A stretch of DNA of 64,000 nucleotides from Bacteroidales bacterium (GTDB taxonomy: Bacteria; Bacteroidota; Bacteroidia; Bacteroidales; UBA12077), in the NCBI GenBank assembly GCA_016342685.1, contig JAEINU010000005.1, positions 124,001-188,000 on the forward strand. Reading direction: 5' to 3'. The notes under the pieces are model-generated. The model did no database searches. It saw nothing but the letters and a program-made list of their open reading frames with translations, and was not told where the DNA came from. The position numbers were made by a program, and so were the translations under genes. Within the stretch, counting starts at the first letter, position 1. Each line of letters starts with the position of its first letter. Below, in pieces: positions 35,539-44,276 of the stretch.

Positions 35539-35631
35539 GGCGAAGCATATTAATTGAGTTGGGAGACTATGCCTCTAAAATTAAGCCGAGATTAATTGTA
35601 AAAGTTCCCGATTTTGGTTAAGTGCTTCGCC
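35539..35631. repeat. Long-range inverted repeat between the kinase and thioredoxin-like genes
   Basis: GGCGAAGCA (35539-35547) and TGCTTCGCC (35623-35631) are perfect inverted copies enclosing 75 bases that contain smaller possible stems (for example GGGAG with CTCT). There is no reading frame. It may be a degenerate repeat element, or a structured 5' leader of the thioredoxin-like gene, which is transcribed through it on the minus strand. Confidence 0.4.
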
Positions 35632-35646
35632 CCTTTTATTTGTAAC

Positions 35647-37671
35647 TTAATTAAGTATTGGAAGGGTGAATACAAATTTAGTTCCGAAACCAACTTTACT
35701 TTCAACCCATATTTTCCCTGAGTGTGTTTCCACAAATTCTTTGCAAAGAATTAGACCTAATCCTGTTCCTGTTTCATTTTCAGTTCCTTCAGTTGAAATA
35801 TATTCGTCTAGTTTAAACAGGTTATTTACAGCCTCTGGAGATATTCCAATGCCTGTGTCTCTAACAGTTATCTCAATATGCGTGTTCGTGGTTTGAGTGC
35901 ATACTTCAATTGCACCACCTCTATCTGTAAACTTTAAGGCATTAGAAACAAGATTACGAAGAATGGTCTTGAGCATATTAATATCAGCTGATATTATTGT
36001 ATTTGCCTCAACAGTATTTGTGAGTGCAATTTCTTTTTGGTTTGCTTTGGTATTAAAGAGTAGGAAAGTTTCTTCTATTAATTTGTTTAGATCCAATTCG
36101 TTTGGATTAAATTCAATATTTCCTTTTTGCGATTTCGACCATTCTAATAAATTAATTAACAATTCGTATCCATGCTTAGAAATATCATATAAACCCTTAT
36201 GGAAGTATTTTACTTTCTCAGGAGTCATTCGTTCAAATCCTTGAACCAATAACTGGCTGATTCCCATTAAATTATTAAACGGATTTTTTAAGTCGTGTGC
36301 AATAATTGAAAAGAAGCGATCTTTTGTAAAAAGCAACTTCTGAAGTTCTCTTTCAACATCTTTAAGTTTAGTAATATCAGAATCTATTGCAATCAGATTA
36401 GTAATATTCTGATTTTCGTCTAAAATAGGAGTTAATGTAGTCTGAATCCTATAGATTTTGCCATTTTTTGCTGTTACATCACATTCATAAATCTGTGTTC
36501 TTTTTTCTGTTAACGCTATATTAAATAATTCTTTAATATCAGAGCAGGAACTTGTTTCGATATATGTACTTCCTTTTTCTTGAAGAAGTTCGTTTAAGTT
36601 GAATCCGTAAAGTTTAGTGTAACTTTCGTTTATCCATTCAATATTACCTTTTTGATCAGAAATGATTATTGCATTATCAGTTTTGCTGGCAACAATAGAA
36701 AGTTTTTCTAATTCCCTATTTATTCTTGATAGGTTTAACGATTGAGTTTTTATCTCTTCGTTTTGTTTTAATATTTTTTTGTTTTGAATTGATAAAGATT
36801 TGTTTGCTTTTATTTTACCCCTATAATTATAATAAATTAAGCCAGTGAAAAAGAGAATAAGTAAAAAACCAATATATAAACCTGTTTGTGTTTTATTGTT
36901 GTCCTTAGTTGTCTTATTGTTTATTTGTTCTTGTTCCAGATGAATAAAATGCAAAGAATCTTTTAACTTGGTATAAAGTTTATGGTATTTTAACGATTCT
37001 TCGAACTTATTCTGACTTTCGTATAAAATGGAGATTGTTTCATAAATTGATTTCTTTTCCAATAAATCCTTATTATATAAATCAAGACTTTGAAATAATA
37101 TTTCTTCTGCTTTTTGAAACTCTTTTTTATTAATAAGCACCAATCCTAATTTCTTATAAAGAATAGGAAGCTCCAATGAATCATTAATGTCACTTTTAAT
37201 TCCAATCGCTTTTTCATAAAAATATTCCGCCGAATCATAGTTAAAGTGAGCATAGTTAAGATTCCCAAGATTTACAAAATTATTCGATATGCCTTTAAAA
37301 TCATTTAGATTTTCATATATAACAATCGACTCATAAAATAAAGCTTTTGCCTTTTCTGGCTGATTGTCAAAATAATAACTAATTCCCAAGTTCATTAACG
37401 ATAAAGCTTGTAAATGTTTATCGTTTATGATTTTGGATTCATCCACAGCTTTTTGAGCATATGTAATTGATTTGTTAGCATCAGAACTTAAAAAGAAGGT
37501 TGAAATTTCATTTAAGATTTCTATTTTTTCTTGCCTATTGTTTGTTTGCAAAAGATTGTAAAGGCTGTCGCTTTTTTCCTCAGCCTTTAATGAAATGGAT
37601 GTGGTTAAAAAAAGAACTATTAAAAAGCTTTTTATATAGGTAAAGAAAAACTCGTTTGGTTCTTTGAACAT
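35647..37671 (-). CDS. TPR-PAS sensor histidine kinase
   Basis: A 674-aa membrane kinase. The signal peptide or first helix lies in residues 12-30. Residues about 40-235 hold tetratricopeptide repeats (for example LMNLGISYYFDNQPEKAKALFYES), expected in the periplasm. A transmembrane helix follows at about 262-282 (TGLYIGFLLILFFTGLIYYN) with a short coiled coil. A PAS/PAC sensor is at about 325-435 (DNAIIISDQKGNIEWINESY). The HisKA dimerisation helix has the phospho-acceptor His in FSIIAHDLKNPFNN near residue 460. The HATPase domain has N-box LVSNALKFTD, G1 DTGIGIS and G2 GTGLGLIL. There is no receiver or output domain and no response regulator gene beside it, so it is an orphan kinase. Confidence 0.9.
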   Translation of the reverse strand: MFKEPNEFFFTYIKSFLIVLFLTTSISLKAEEKSDSLYNLLQTNNRQEKIEILNEISTFFLSSDANKSITYAQKAVDESKIINDKHLQALSLMNLGISYYFDNQPEKAKALFYESIVIYENLNDFKGISNNFVNLGNLNYAHFNYDSAEYFYEKAIGIKSDINDSLELPILYKKLGLVLINKKEFQKAEEILFQSLDLYNKDLLEKKSIYETISILYESQNKFEESLKYHKLYTKLKDSLHFIHLEQEQINNKTTKDNNKTQTGLYIGFLLILFFTGLIYYNYRGKIKANKSLSIQNKKILKQNEEIKTQSLNLSRINRELEKLSIVASKTDNAIIISDQKGNIEWINESYTKLYGFNLNELLQEKGSTYIETSSCSDIKELFNIALTEKRTQIYECDVTAKNGKIYRIQTTLTPILDENQNITNLIAIDSDITKLKDVERELQKLLFTKDRFFSIIAHDLKNPFNNLMGISQLLVQGFERMTPEKVKYFHKGLYDISKHGYELLINLLEWSKSQKGNIEFNPNELDLNKLIEETFLLFNTKANQKEIALTNTVEANTIISADINMLKTILRNLVSNALKFTDRGGAIEVCTQTTNTHIEITVRDTGIGISPEAVNNLFKLDEYISTEGTENETGTGLGLILCKEFVETHSGKIWVESKVGFGTKFVFTLPILN

Positions 37672-37813
37672 ATGATCTAAAAATCAATTAATCTACTAAA
37701 GATAAATAAAAAGTTGAAATACCTATTAAATTTCTAGCAGATTTGGTTGTTTTCATCTTACACAAAAAATCGATAATTTTAGATTTCTATTATTCTTGGT
37801 TATCTTCGTAAAA

Positions 37814-38707
37814 ATGCAATTATTTTTTTCCACATATCTATTACCATTATCCCTCACAATTATTATGATGGGAATGGGCTTGTCTTTGGAAAAAAGAGAT
37901 TTTAATAATATTCTCCGATATCCAAAACCAGTCTTTGCAGGATTAATAAGTCAAGTAATAATCCTGCCGTTAGTTACAATGCTTATTTTTTATTTTACAG
38001 ATTTAGATCCATTGGTAAAGATGGGGTTTTTGCTAATAACAGCATGTGCAGGTGGATCAGCAACAAATATAATTACACACATGCTAAAGGGGAATTTAGC
38101 ATTGTCAATATCATTAACAGCAATTAATAGCCTTGTAATACTAGTTACTTTGCCAATTATTGTAAAACTTGGATTGGATATTTTTATAGGGGTCGAAAAA
38201 AGTATCCATTTAGATGTTTTAGAAACTGTTCTTAATATCCTTTTAACAATAATTATCCCAACATTTATTGGAATGAGTATTAGGTATTATTTTTATAAAT
38301 TTACCTTAAAAGCTCAAAAACCACTTAGAATAATATTGCCATTAATTTTATTTTCGGTATTTGTAATAATGATTTTTATTGATGATAAGGATTCTCAAAA
38401 AGACATTACCGATTATTTTTATTTAATTCCGTGGGCATTGTTATTAAACTTTGTATCTATGTTTGTTGTTTATATATTTTCGAAATTCTTAAAGTTAGGT
38501 GGTAAAAATAATATTACTATAAGTATTGAGGTTGGTTTGAAAAATAGTATTGTAGGAATATTTGTTGCTGAAAGTTTGTTAAATAATCACGAGATTGCTA
38601 TGGTTTCGGTAATATATGGTTCTGTAACATTTTTCTCAACCCTTTTATTTGGATATTTAGCAAAAAGAATAGAGCTAATCGGGTTTACTTACCGAAATTT
38701 ATTCTAA
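37814..38707 (+). CDS. Bile acid:sodium symporter (BASS) family transporter
   Basis: A 297-aa integral membrane protein with nine to ten hydrophobic helices, matching the BASS/SBF family of Na+-coupled organic anion transporters. Family marks are MMGMGLSLEKRDF near the start, the first crossing motif ITACAGGSATNIITHMLKGNLALSISLTAINS (sodium-site region), and the second one IEVGLKNSIVGIFVAESLL. Length is typical of bacterial members. The start is ATG 37814; the open frame extends 18 bases further up to TTG but without need. Substrates of bacterial BASS proteins vary (bile acids, pantoate, pyruvate and others) and cannot be read here. It is divergent from the kinase gene. Confidence 0.88.
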   Translation: MQLFFSTYLLPLSLTIIMMGMGLSLEKRDFNNILRYPKPVFAGLISQVIILPLVTMLIFYFTDLDPLVKMGFLLITACAGGSATNIITHMLKGNLALSISLTAINSLVILVTLPIIVKLGLDIFIGVEKSIHLDVLETVLNILLTIIIPTFIGMSIRYYFYKFTLKAQKPLRIILPLILFSVFVIMIFIDDKDSQKDITDYFYLIPWALLLNFVSMFVVYIFSKFLKLGGKNNITISIEVGLKNSIVGIFVAESLLNNHEIAMVSVIYGSVTFFSTLLFGYLAKRIELIGFTYRNLF

Positions 38708-38810
38708 TTTTGGACAGAAAATTTTATAAAAAGCTGTAAATTACGGCGGAAAACAAAACCTACTTTATTGGGAAAGTATTTAAAGAGTCAAAAAATAAAA
38801 ATAGAAGTCA

Positions 38811-39656
38811 ATGAAAACACTTAAAACTCAAATTAGAAAACTAACTGTTGTCTTATTATCCGGGATTGTATTAATTTCAGTGGTAAATTGTACTGGGGGT
38901 AAAAAAAGTGAACCTACAAATGACACATCTGTAGACGCTTCAATAAATAAAGACGAAGTTGAGCAAACGGTAAGAGAAATAGTTTATCCATTACCAACAG
39001 CTTTTGAAGTAACCGAAATGATTAATACCATCGAGGCTAGTTATATTATTGGTTTATCTAATGCAATTGAAAATGTAGATAAGTATTTTACTGATAAAGA
39101 ACAAGCTCTAAATCTTGGAGTATACAGTGCCGATTTAAGTTATGCAAGTACATATAACATGCAACAAGAAGTTATGAGTTATATGGAAGCTTCAGAAAAT
39201 TTAGTTGTTGAGCTAGGTATTACAGGAGCTTTTTCAAAAGATTTTGTTAGCGATGTAGAAGCAAATATCGATAATAAAGATAAATTAACAGATTTAGTTA
39301 CTAATTCATTTTATAACACTTACGAGTATTTAGTTAAAGGTGATAAAGAAGATTTATCTTTATTGGTTTTGTCTGGAACTTGGATTGAAGCAATGTATAT
39401 TTCTTGCAATATTTCAGAAACGGTTTATCATAATCCTGAATTAGTAAAAGTTATTTTGCATCAAAAATCATCGTTAGATAAATTAATTGAACTTTTAACA
39501 CCACATTCAGAGCATCAAACAATTAAAGGGGTTCTAAATGATTTAAATCCAATTAAATCAGTTTATGATGAAATTGATGAAACTGGTATAACAGAAGCTC
39601 AATTAAAACAGATAATTGAGAAAACAGCAGCTTTAAGATTGAAGATCATTTCTTAA
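38811..39656 (+). CDS. Conserved-looking lipoprotein of unknown function
   Basis: A 281-aa lipoprotein. The lipobox Cys27 lies in ISVVNC, followed by TGGKK rather than acidic residues, so it probably stays facing the periplasm. The mature protein is all-helical by eye, acidic, with a PLPTAFEVTEMINTIEASYIIGLSNA segment and paired long helices (EVMSYMEASENLVVELGI), and no Cys other than one in YISCNIS. I recognise no named domain. It resembles exported helical-bundle proteins found widely in Bacteroidota. It is followed by a terminator and then by the TerB-ABC transporter gene in the same direction, about 100 bases apart, but the hairpin implies a separate transcript. Confidence 0.72.
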   Translation: MKTLKTQIRKLTVVLLSGIVLISVVNCTGGKKSEPTNDTSVDASINKDEVEQTVREIVYPLPTAFEVTEMINTIEASYIIGLSNAIENVDKYFTDKEQALNLGVYSADLSYASTYNMQQEVMSYMEASENLVVELGITGAFSKDFVSDVEANIDNKDKLTDLVTNSFYNTYEYLVKGDKEDLSLLVLSGTWIEAMYISCNISETVYHNPELVKVILHQKSSLDKLIELLTPHSEHQTIKGVLNDLNPIKSVYDEIDETGITEAQLKQIIEKTAALRLKIIS

Positions 39657-39675
39657 ACGGAATAAAAATATATTT

Positions 39676-39710
39676 AAAGCTCATGTATAATAAATGCATG
39701 AGCTTTTTTT
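39676..39710 (+). terminator. Terminator after the lipoprotein gene
   Basis: AAAGCTCATG (39676-39685) pairs with CATGAGCTTT (39697-39706), with seven T at 39704-39710. An ATG within the right arm (39694) opens the frame of the next gene but is not a credible start. Confidence 0.85.
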
Positions 39711-39753
39711 ATTCTTTGAATTATTTCTTAAATTTTGTTCCAAATTAAAATCA

Positions 39754-42700
39754 ATGGGTGAATCGATATTAAATGCGTTAATACATTTATTTGCTATAGT
39801 GGCAAATGTTAACGATGAAGGTGTTACTGCAAAAGGACGACGAATTGTAGAAGCATACTTGTCGCGTTACCTTAAGTCAGAATTAATACAAGAATATCTG
39901 CGCTTATTCGACAATTATTACGAGTTTTATCAGAGAGAGTTAGATACCGAAGATGTTAAAGATTTAAAAGATAATGCATCATTAATATCTTTCCAAATTG
40001 CCAATGTTTGTGGACAAATAAAAACCGGACTTTTAAGAGACGAGCGTGTAATTGTTTTTCTGCAATTATTAGAATTTGTATATGAAGATCATCATGTAAC
40101 GGAACAGGAATTTGAATTTGTAAAAGTTGTAGCCAAAGCATTTAGCTTATCCGATAGTGAGTTTAATAATTTCAAATCGTTCATTTTTGAAGGAGAAGCT
40201 GAGAAATTAGATCAAGATAAAGTATTGGTTATAGACAACCAACTTCGTGAGTGGTCAGACAGCATAGCTTGGCTAATGAAAAAGAAAAATTCTCAGAAAC
40301 AAGAACCTTATAAACACTTATTCAGACAAAATCTTTATGGTAAAATAGTAGTATTTTATATACAATCCATTCAATCTTTTATTTTCAGATATTTTGGTGA
40401 GTTAAGTTTATATATCGAAGGGCAGAAAATTGAATCGGGGCGCCCATACTTTTTTAATAAAGGGGCTATTATTAAAGGGCCAAATATCGACTCTATTTAC
40501 TATTACGATATCGCATCTAAATTTATTTTATCATCACAGGAAAATAGAATAAATTTTTCGGCGGAAAATGTGGAGTTCTATTTTAGAAATAGTAAGAACG
40601 GAATCCAGAAATTTAATTTTTCTGAGCAATCGGGACAAATGATTGCAATAATGGGAGGAAGTGGAGTTGGTAAATCGACATTGTTAGATTTGCTAAGTGG
40701 CAAGCTCAAACCTACTAAAGGAAAAATTAAAATTAATGGCCATAATGTACATGCAAGGAGCACATCGTTAACAGGATTAATTGGATTTGTTCCTCAAGAT
40801 GATTTATTGTTTGAGGAGCTCACGGTATTTCAAAATCTTTATTATAATGCTAAGTTATGTTTTAGCGAGTTTACCGAACAACAGATTAACGAAAAGGTAA
40901 ATTCAGTACTTATCGATTTAGATTTGTACGATTCAAGAGATCTGCAAGTTGGTAATCCATTAAATAAGTTGTTAAGTGGGGGGCAAAGAAAAAGATTAAA
41001 CATTGGTTTGGAGTTAATGCGCGAACCTATGTTGCTTTTTGTAGATGAACCAACTTCTGGTTTATCATCAATGGATTCAGAAAAAGTAATGAATCTTTTA
41101 AAGCAGCAATCCCATAAGGGGAAACTTGTAATTGCAAATATTCATCAACCATCGTCAGAAATATTTAAGTTATTCGATAAGCTTTGGATTATTGATAAAG
41201 GAGGACATCCTATTTATCAGGGAAACCCTGTTGATGCCATTGAGTATTTTAAAACAGTAACGTCCCTAGTAAATGCAGCAGAAAGCGAATGTGCTTGCTG
41301 CGGAACAATAAACCCTGAGCAGATCTTTAAAATTGTAGAAGAGAAAAATATTGATGAATACGGAAAAGAAACCAGAATTAGAAAAACCTCTGCAGAAACG
41401 TGGTACTATAGATATATCGATAACATTGAAAAGAAAATAGAACAAAAACAAAGCAACGACATTTTACCTGATTCTGATTTTAAAATACCAAACTTTATTA
41501 AGCAGTTTAAGGTGTTTGTAATGAGAAACTTACTATCAAAACTTACAAATAAACAATATCTGCTAATTAATCTGTTGGAAGCACCTTTACTTGCACTTAT
41601 TTTGGGATTTTTCACAAAATATATTAGTCCAGGAGGTTATTTGTTTGGCGAAAATAGAAACTTTCCGGTTTTCTTGTTCATGTCTGTTGTGGTGGCTATT
41701 TTTCTTGGTCTTACGGTTAGTGCAGAAGAAATCATTAAGGATAGAAAGATTCTTGAACGGGAATCGTTTTTGAAATTAAGTTGGTTTAGTTACATAAATT
41801 CTAAACTAGTTATGTTATTTGCTTTGTCGGCAATTCAAACATTCCTTTTTACTGTAATTGGAAATTCGATTTTGGAAATTAGTGGAATGCTATTTCCATT
41901 TTGGATTGTCTTATTTTCTGCAGCTTGTATGGGTAATCTTATCGGATTAAACATATCTTCTGGTTTAGATTCTGTTATTGCTATTTACATTCTAATTCCA
42001 TTAATATTAGTTCCTCAGTTGCTTTTAGGTGGAGCGATGATTCATTTTGATGACTTGCATGAAAGTATTACCAATAAAGAATATGTTCCATTAATAGGAA
42101 ATGTAATGACCACTAGATGGGCCTATGAAGCTCTCGCCGTGCAGCAATTTAAAAGTAATAAATTCGAAAAAATATTTTTCGACGATGAGCAAATTATAAG
42201 TAATGCAGATTATAAAACTGGATTTTTAATACCCGAATTAAAGAGTAAACTAGAGATGTGCATGCGAAGAATCGATTCAGATTCAGATTCTCTAGGTTTA
42301 GTAAAAGACTTAAAAATTATTGCAAACGAGATTGAATTACTATCAAAAAATAGTGAGCTGCCATTTGAATATCTGCAATTATTAAATCCAAAAGATTTTA
42401 ACGAAAGCGTTTTTGAAGAAGCGTATTATGGTTATTTAGGATTTACTTTAGAAATGAATCTGAAAAGTGAGGCTAAAATAGCCAATGAACGCAGAGATAG
42501 CAAGTATCAAGAAATGATTGATGATATGGGGCGAGAAGAGTTTGTTGACTTTAAACAAAAGCATTATAATAAGAAGCTAGCAGATATCCTTTTGAACAGA
42601 AATGAAATAAATAAAATTTATCATTCAGAAAGTCGATTAATTCAGAAGAAAGATCCTGTTTTTATGGAACCAACCTCCCAATTTGGGAGAGCTCATTTTT

Positions 42701-42906
42701 ATGCCCCGTATAAGATTATTAGAGGGATTAAAATAAATACCTTATTGTATAACCTAATTATAATGTGGCTGGGTACTGGATTAATGTTTTTAGCTTTATT
42801 TGGAGATGTTTTGCGAAAAGGCTTAAAATATATCCAATCGTTGAACGTTAGAGAACGATGGTTAGAAAGGGAAAATAGAAAAAAGAATTTAAGTGCCACT
42901 AAATAA
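39754..42906 (+). CDS. ABCG-type ABC transporter with N-terminal TerB-like domain (fused ATPase and permease)
   Basis: A 1050-aa fusion. Residues about 1-150 resemble the TerB/tellurite-resistance helical domain (acidic, VYEDHHVTEQEFEFVKVVAKAF). A linker with a forkhead-like beta patch follows. The ATPase has Walker A GGSGVGKSTLLDL near 305, Q-loop GFVPQDDLLFEEL, signature LSGGQRKRLNIGLEL and Walker B LLFVDEPTSGLSS, then the ABCG-style ANIHQPSSEIF. A CACC cluster (SECACCGTI) follows at about 510, then a first membrane helix near 610, four more helices to about 765, a 220-residue soluble insert, and a last helix near 1010. The predicted direction is export. I start at ATG 39754; the 60 bases upstream in frame run through a terminator. 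Function is unknown. Confidence 0.85.
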   Translation: MGESILNALIHLFAIVANVNDEGVTAKGRRIVEAYLSRYLKSELIQEYLRLFDNYYEFYQRELDTEDVKDLKDNASLISFQIANVCGQIKTGLLRDERVIVFLQLLEFVYEDHHVTEQEFEFVKVVAKAFSLSDSEFNNFKSFIFEGEAEKLDQDKVLVIDNQLREWSDSIAWLMKKKNSQKQEPYKHLFRQNLYGKIVVFYIQSIQSFIFRYFGELSLYIEGQKIESGRPYFFNKGAIIKGPNIDSIYYYDIASKFILSSQENRINFSAENVEFYFRNSKNGIQKFNFSEQSGQMIAIMGGSGVGKSTLLDLLSGKLKPTKGKIKINGHNVHARSTSLTGLIGFVPQDDLLFEELTVFQNLYYNAKLCFSEFTEQQINEKVNSVLIDLDLYDSRDLQVGNPLNKLLSGGQRKRLNIGLELMREPMLLFVDEPTSGLSSMDSEKVMNLLKQQSHKGKLVIANIHQPSSEIFKLFDKLWIIDKGGHPIYQGNPVDAIEYFKTVTSLVNAAESECACCGTINPEQIFKIVEEKNIDEYGKETRIRKTSAETWYYRYIDNIEKKIEQKQSNDILPDSDFKIPNFIKQFKVFVMRNLLSKLTNKQYLLINLLEAPLLALILGFFTKYISPGGYLFGENRNFPVFLFMSVVVAIFLGLTVSAEEIIKDRKILERESFLKLSWFSYINSKLVMLFALSAIQTFLFTVIGNSILEISGMLFPFWIVLFSAACMGNLIGLNISSGLDSVIAIYILIPLILVPQLLLGGAMIHFDDLHESITNKEYVPLIGNVMTTRWAYEALAVQQFKSNKFEKIFFDDEQIISNADYKTGFLIPELKSKLEMCMRRIDSDSDSLGLVKDLKIIANEIELLSKNSELPFEYLQLLNPKDFNESVFEEAYYGYLGFTLEMNLKSEAKIANERRDSKYQEMIDDMGREEFVDFKQKHYNKKLADILLNRNEINKIYHSESRLIQKKDPVFMEPTSQFGRAHFYAPYKIIRGIKINTLLYNLIIMWLGTGLMFLALFGDVLRKGLKYIQSLNVRERWLERENRKKNLSATK

Positions 42907-42941
42907 GTTACATATAATGTTTTTTGGTAGAGTAACTTATT
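42902..42941 (+). terminator. Possible weak terminator after the ABC transporter
   Basis: AATAAGTTAC (42902-42911, includes the stop codon) pairs with GTAACTTATT (42932-42941) around a 20-base loop, followed by TTG. The stem is long but A+T-rich and the U-run is short. Confidence 0.45.
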
Positions 42942-42991
42942 TTGAATTCTTACGTACTAAGTAAACACACTAAGATAAAGTTAAACTTGAA

Positions 42992-43495
42992 ATGAACCTC
43001 GAAATTGCAAAAACTCTCGATACACCATATATATTTATGGAGCATGGCTTAATAAAAATTGAAGGTAGATCATTGCCTGAAAATGTCTTGAAATTTTTTG
43101 CACCTGTAAAAAAATGGTTAGAAAAGTATCTTAAAAAACCAGCAGAATTTACGCTAATTGATTTGTGTGTGCCTTATACCAACAGTTCATCTATCAAACA
43201 AATAAATGATTTCTTGAAAGATTTAAATAAACAATTTCTTGAAGGTTATGATATGAAAATTAAATGGTCATATGATGAGGATGATGATTCTGTACTTGAG
43301 ATTGGTAATGATTTAGAATCAATGCTTGATATCCCGTTTGAATATATCATTACAAAAACATTGGATAAACAAAAAGTTAGACTTAAAGTAAAAAATAAGA
43401 AAACGGGAAAAACAGGAGAGATTTCCCAAAGATATTGGGAAACCATTAAAAGAAACGGGCACGAAAGAGATTTTGAATTATTAAAAGAAATCTAA
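42992..43495 (+). CDS. SiaC-like regulatory phosphoprotein (DUF1987 family)
   Basis: A 167-aa cytoplasmic protein. The N-terminal 125 residues match the SiaC/DUF1987 pattern: TLDTPYIFMEHGLIKIEGRS, then LPENVLKFFAPVKKWLEKYL, a YTNSSSIKQINDFLKDL segment holding the phosphorylatable Ser/Thr cluster, and a DEDDDSVLEIG acidic stretch. In Pseudomonas, SiaC is switched by the SiaA phosphatase and SiaB kinase and controls a diguanylate cyclase. None of those partners is next to it here. The last 40 residues (KVRLKVKNKKTGKTGEISQRYWETI) are basic and may be an extra module. It overlaps the convergent lpxA gene by four bases at the stop codons. Family call good; regulatory partner unknown. Confidence 0.78.
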   Translation: MNLEIAKTLDTPYIFMEHGLIKIEGRSLPENVLKFFAPVKKWLEKYLKKPAEFTLIDLCVPYTNSSSIKQINDFLKDLNKQFLEGYDMKIKWSYDEDDDSVLEIGNDLESMLDIPFEYIITKTLDKQKVRLKVKNKKTGKTGEISQRYWETIKRNGHERDFELLKEI

Positions 43496-44271
43496 TCTCC
43501 GTATCCTCTTATTATTCCTCTCTCAGATGATTTAATAAATTCCAGAATACAATTCTTTTCTTCAGAATCAGGAATTTCTTTTTCAATATATTCTAGTGCT
43601 TGAGCAACATTTTGATCTTTAATAAAAATTTCGCGATACATTTCTTGCAATTGAGTAATCGTTGTATTGGAAAATCCTCTTCTTCTTAAACCAATTGAGT
43701 TTAATCCAACATAAGACAGAGGCTCGCGTGCAACAGTAATATACGGAGGAACATCTTTGCGTACCAAAGAACCTCCAGAAATCATAACATGACCTCCAAT
43801 GTGAACAAACTGATGAATCTGAACATTACCGCTAATAATAGCAAAATCGTCGATAATAATTTCGCCGGCAACATTTGTACTGTTCGAAATAATAATATTG
43901 TTTCTTAAAACACTATCGTGACCAATATGAACATATGCCATTAAGAGACAATTGTTACCAACAATGGTTTTACCTTTTGAAGCTGTTCCTCTATTTACAG
44001 TAACACATTCTCTAAGTGTTGTATTATCGCCAATTTCAACAGTTGTTTCTTCACCCTTAAATTTTAAATCTTGTGGAATAGCTGAAACTACTGCTCCAGG
44101 AAAAATCTTACAATTTTTTCCAATTCTAGCACCTTCCATAATTGTTGCATTGGGTCCAATCCAAGTACCTTCTCCTATTACAACATTTTTGTCGATCCAG
44201 GCAAAGGCTTCAATTTTTGCGTTTTCACCTATTTGAGCATCAGGATGTATGTACGCTAAATTACTTTTCAT
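43492..44271 (-). CDS. lpxA: UDP-N-acetylglucosamine acyltransferase LpxA
   Basis: First step of lipid A synthesis: transfer of a 3-hydroxyacyl chain from acyl-carrier protein to UDP-GlcNAc in the cytoplasm. The 259-aa protein shows the hexapeptide-repeat left-handed beta helix ((I/V)G..(A/T).I pattern from residue 6), the catalytic-His segment AYVHIGHDSVLRN, QIHQFVHIGGHVMISGGSLV, and the C-terminal helical domain beginning GLRRRGFS. Length is standard. It is the last gene of the HD-lpxD-lpxC/fabZ-lpxA run, five bases after lpxC/fabZ. Confidence 0.96.
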   Translation of the reverse strand: MKSNLAYIHPDAQIGENAKIEAFAWIDKNVVIGEGTWIGPNATIMEGARIGKNCKIFPGAVVSAIPQDLKFKGEETTVEIGDNTTLRECVTVNRGTASKGKTIVGNNCLLMAYVHIGHDSVLRNNIIISNSTNVAGEIIIDDFAIISGNVQIHQFVHIGGHVMISGGSLVRKDVPPYITVAREPLSYVGLNSIGLRRRGFSNTTITQLQEMYREIFIKDQNVAQALEYIEKEIPDSEEKNCILEFIKSSERGIIRGYGD

Positions 44272-44276
44272 AAATC

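Noticed and set aside
39694-39753. Upstream extension of the ABC transporter frame starting at ATG 39694
   Set aside because: The ATG lies in the right arm of a terminator, and the added 20 residues are a Phe/Leu-rich translation of the T-run; ATG 39754 begins a normal TerB-like helix.
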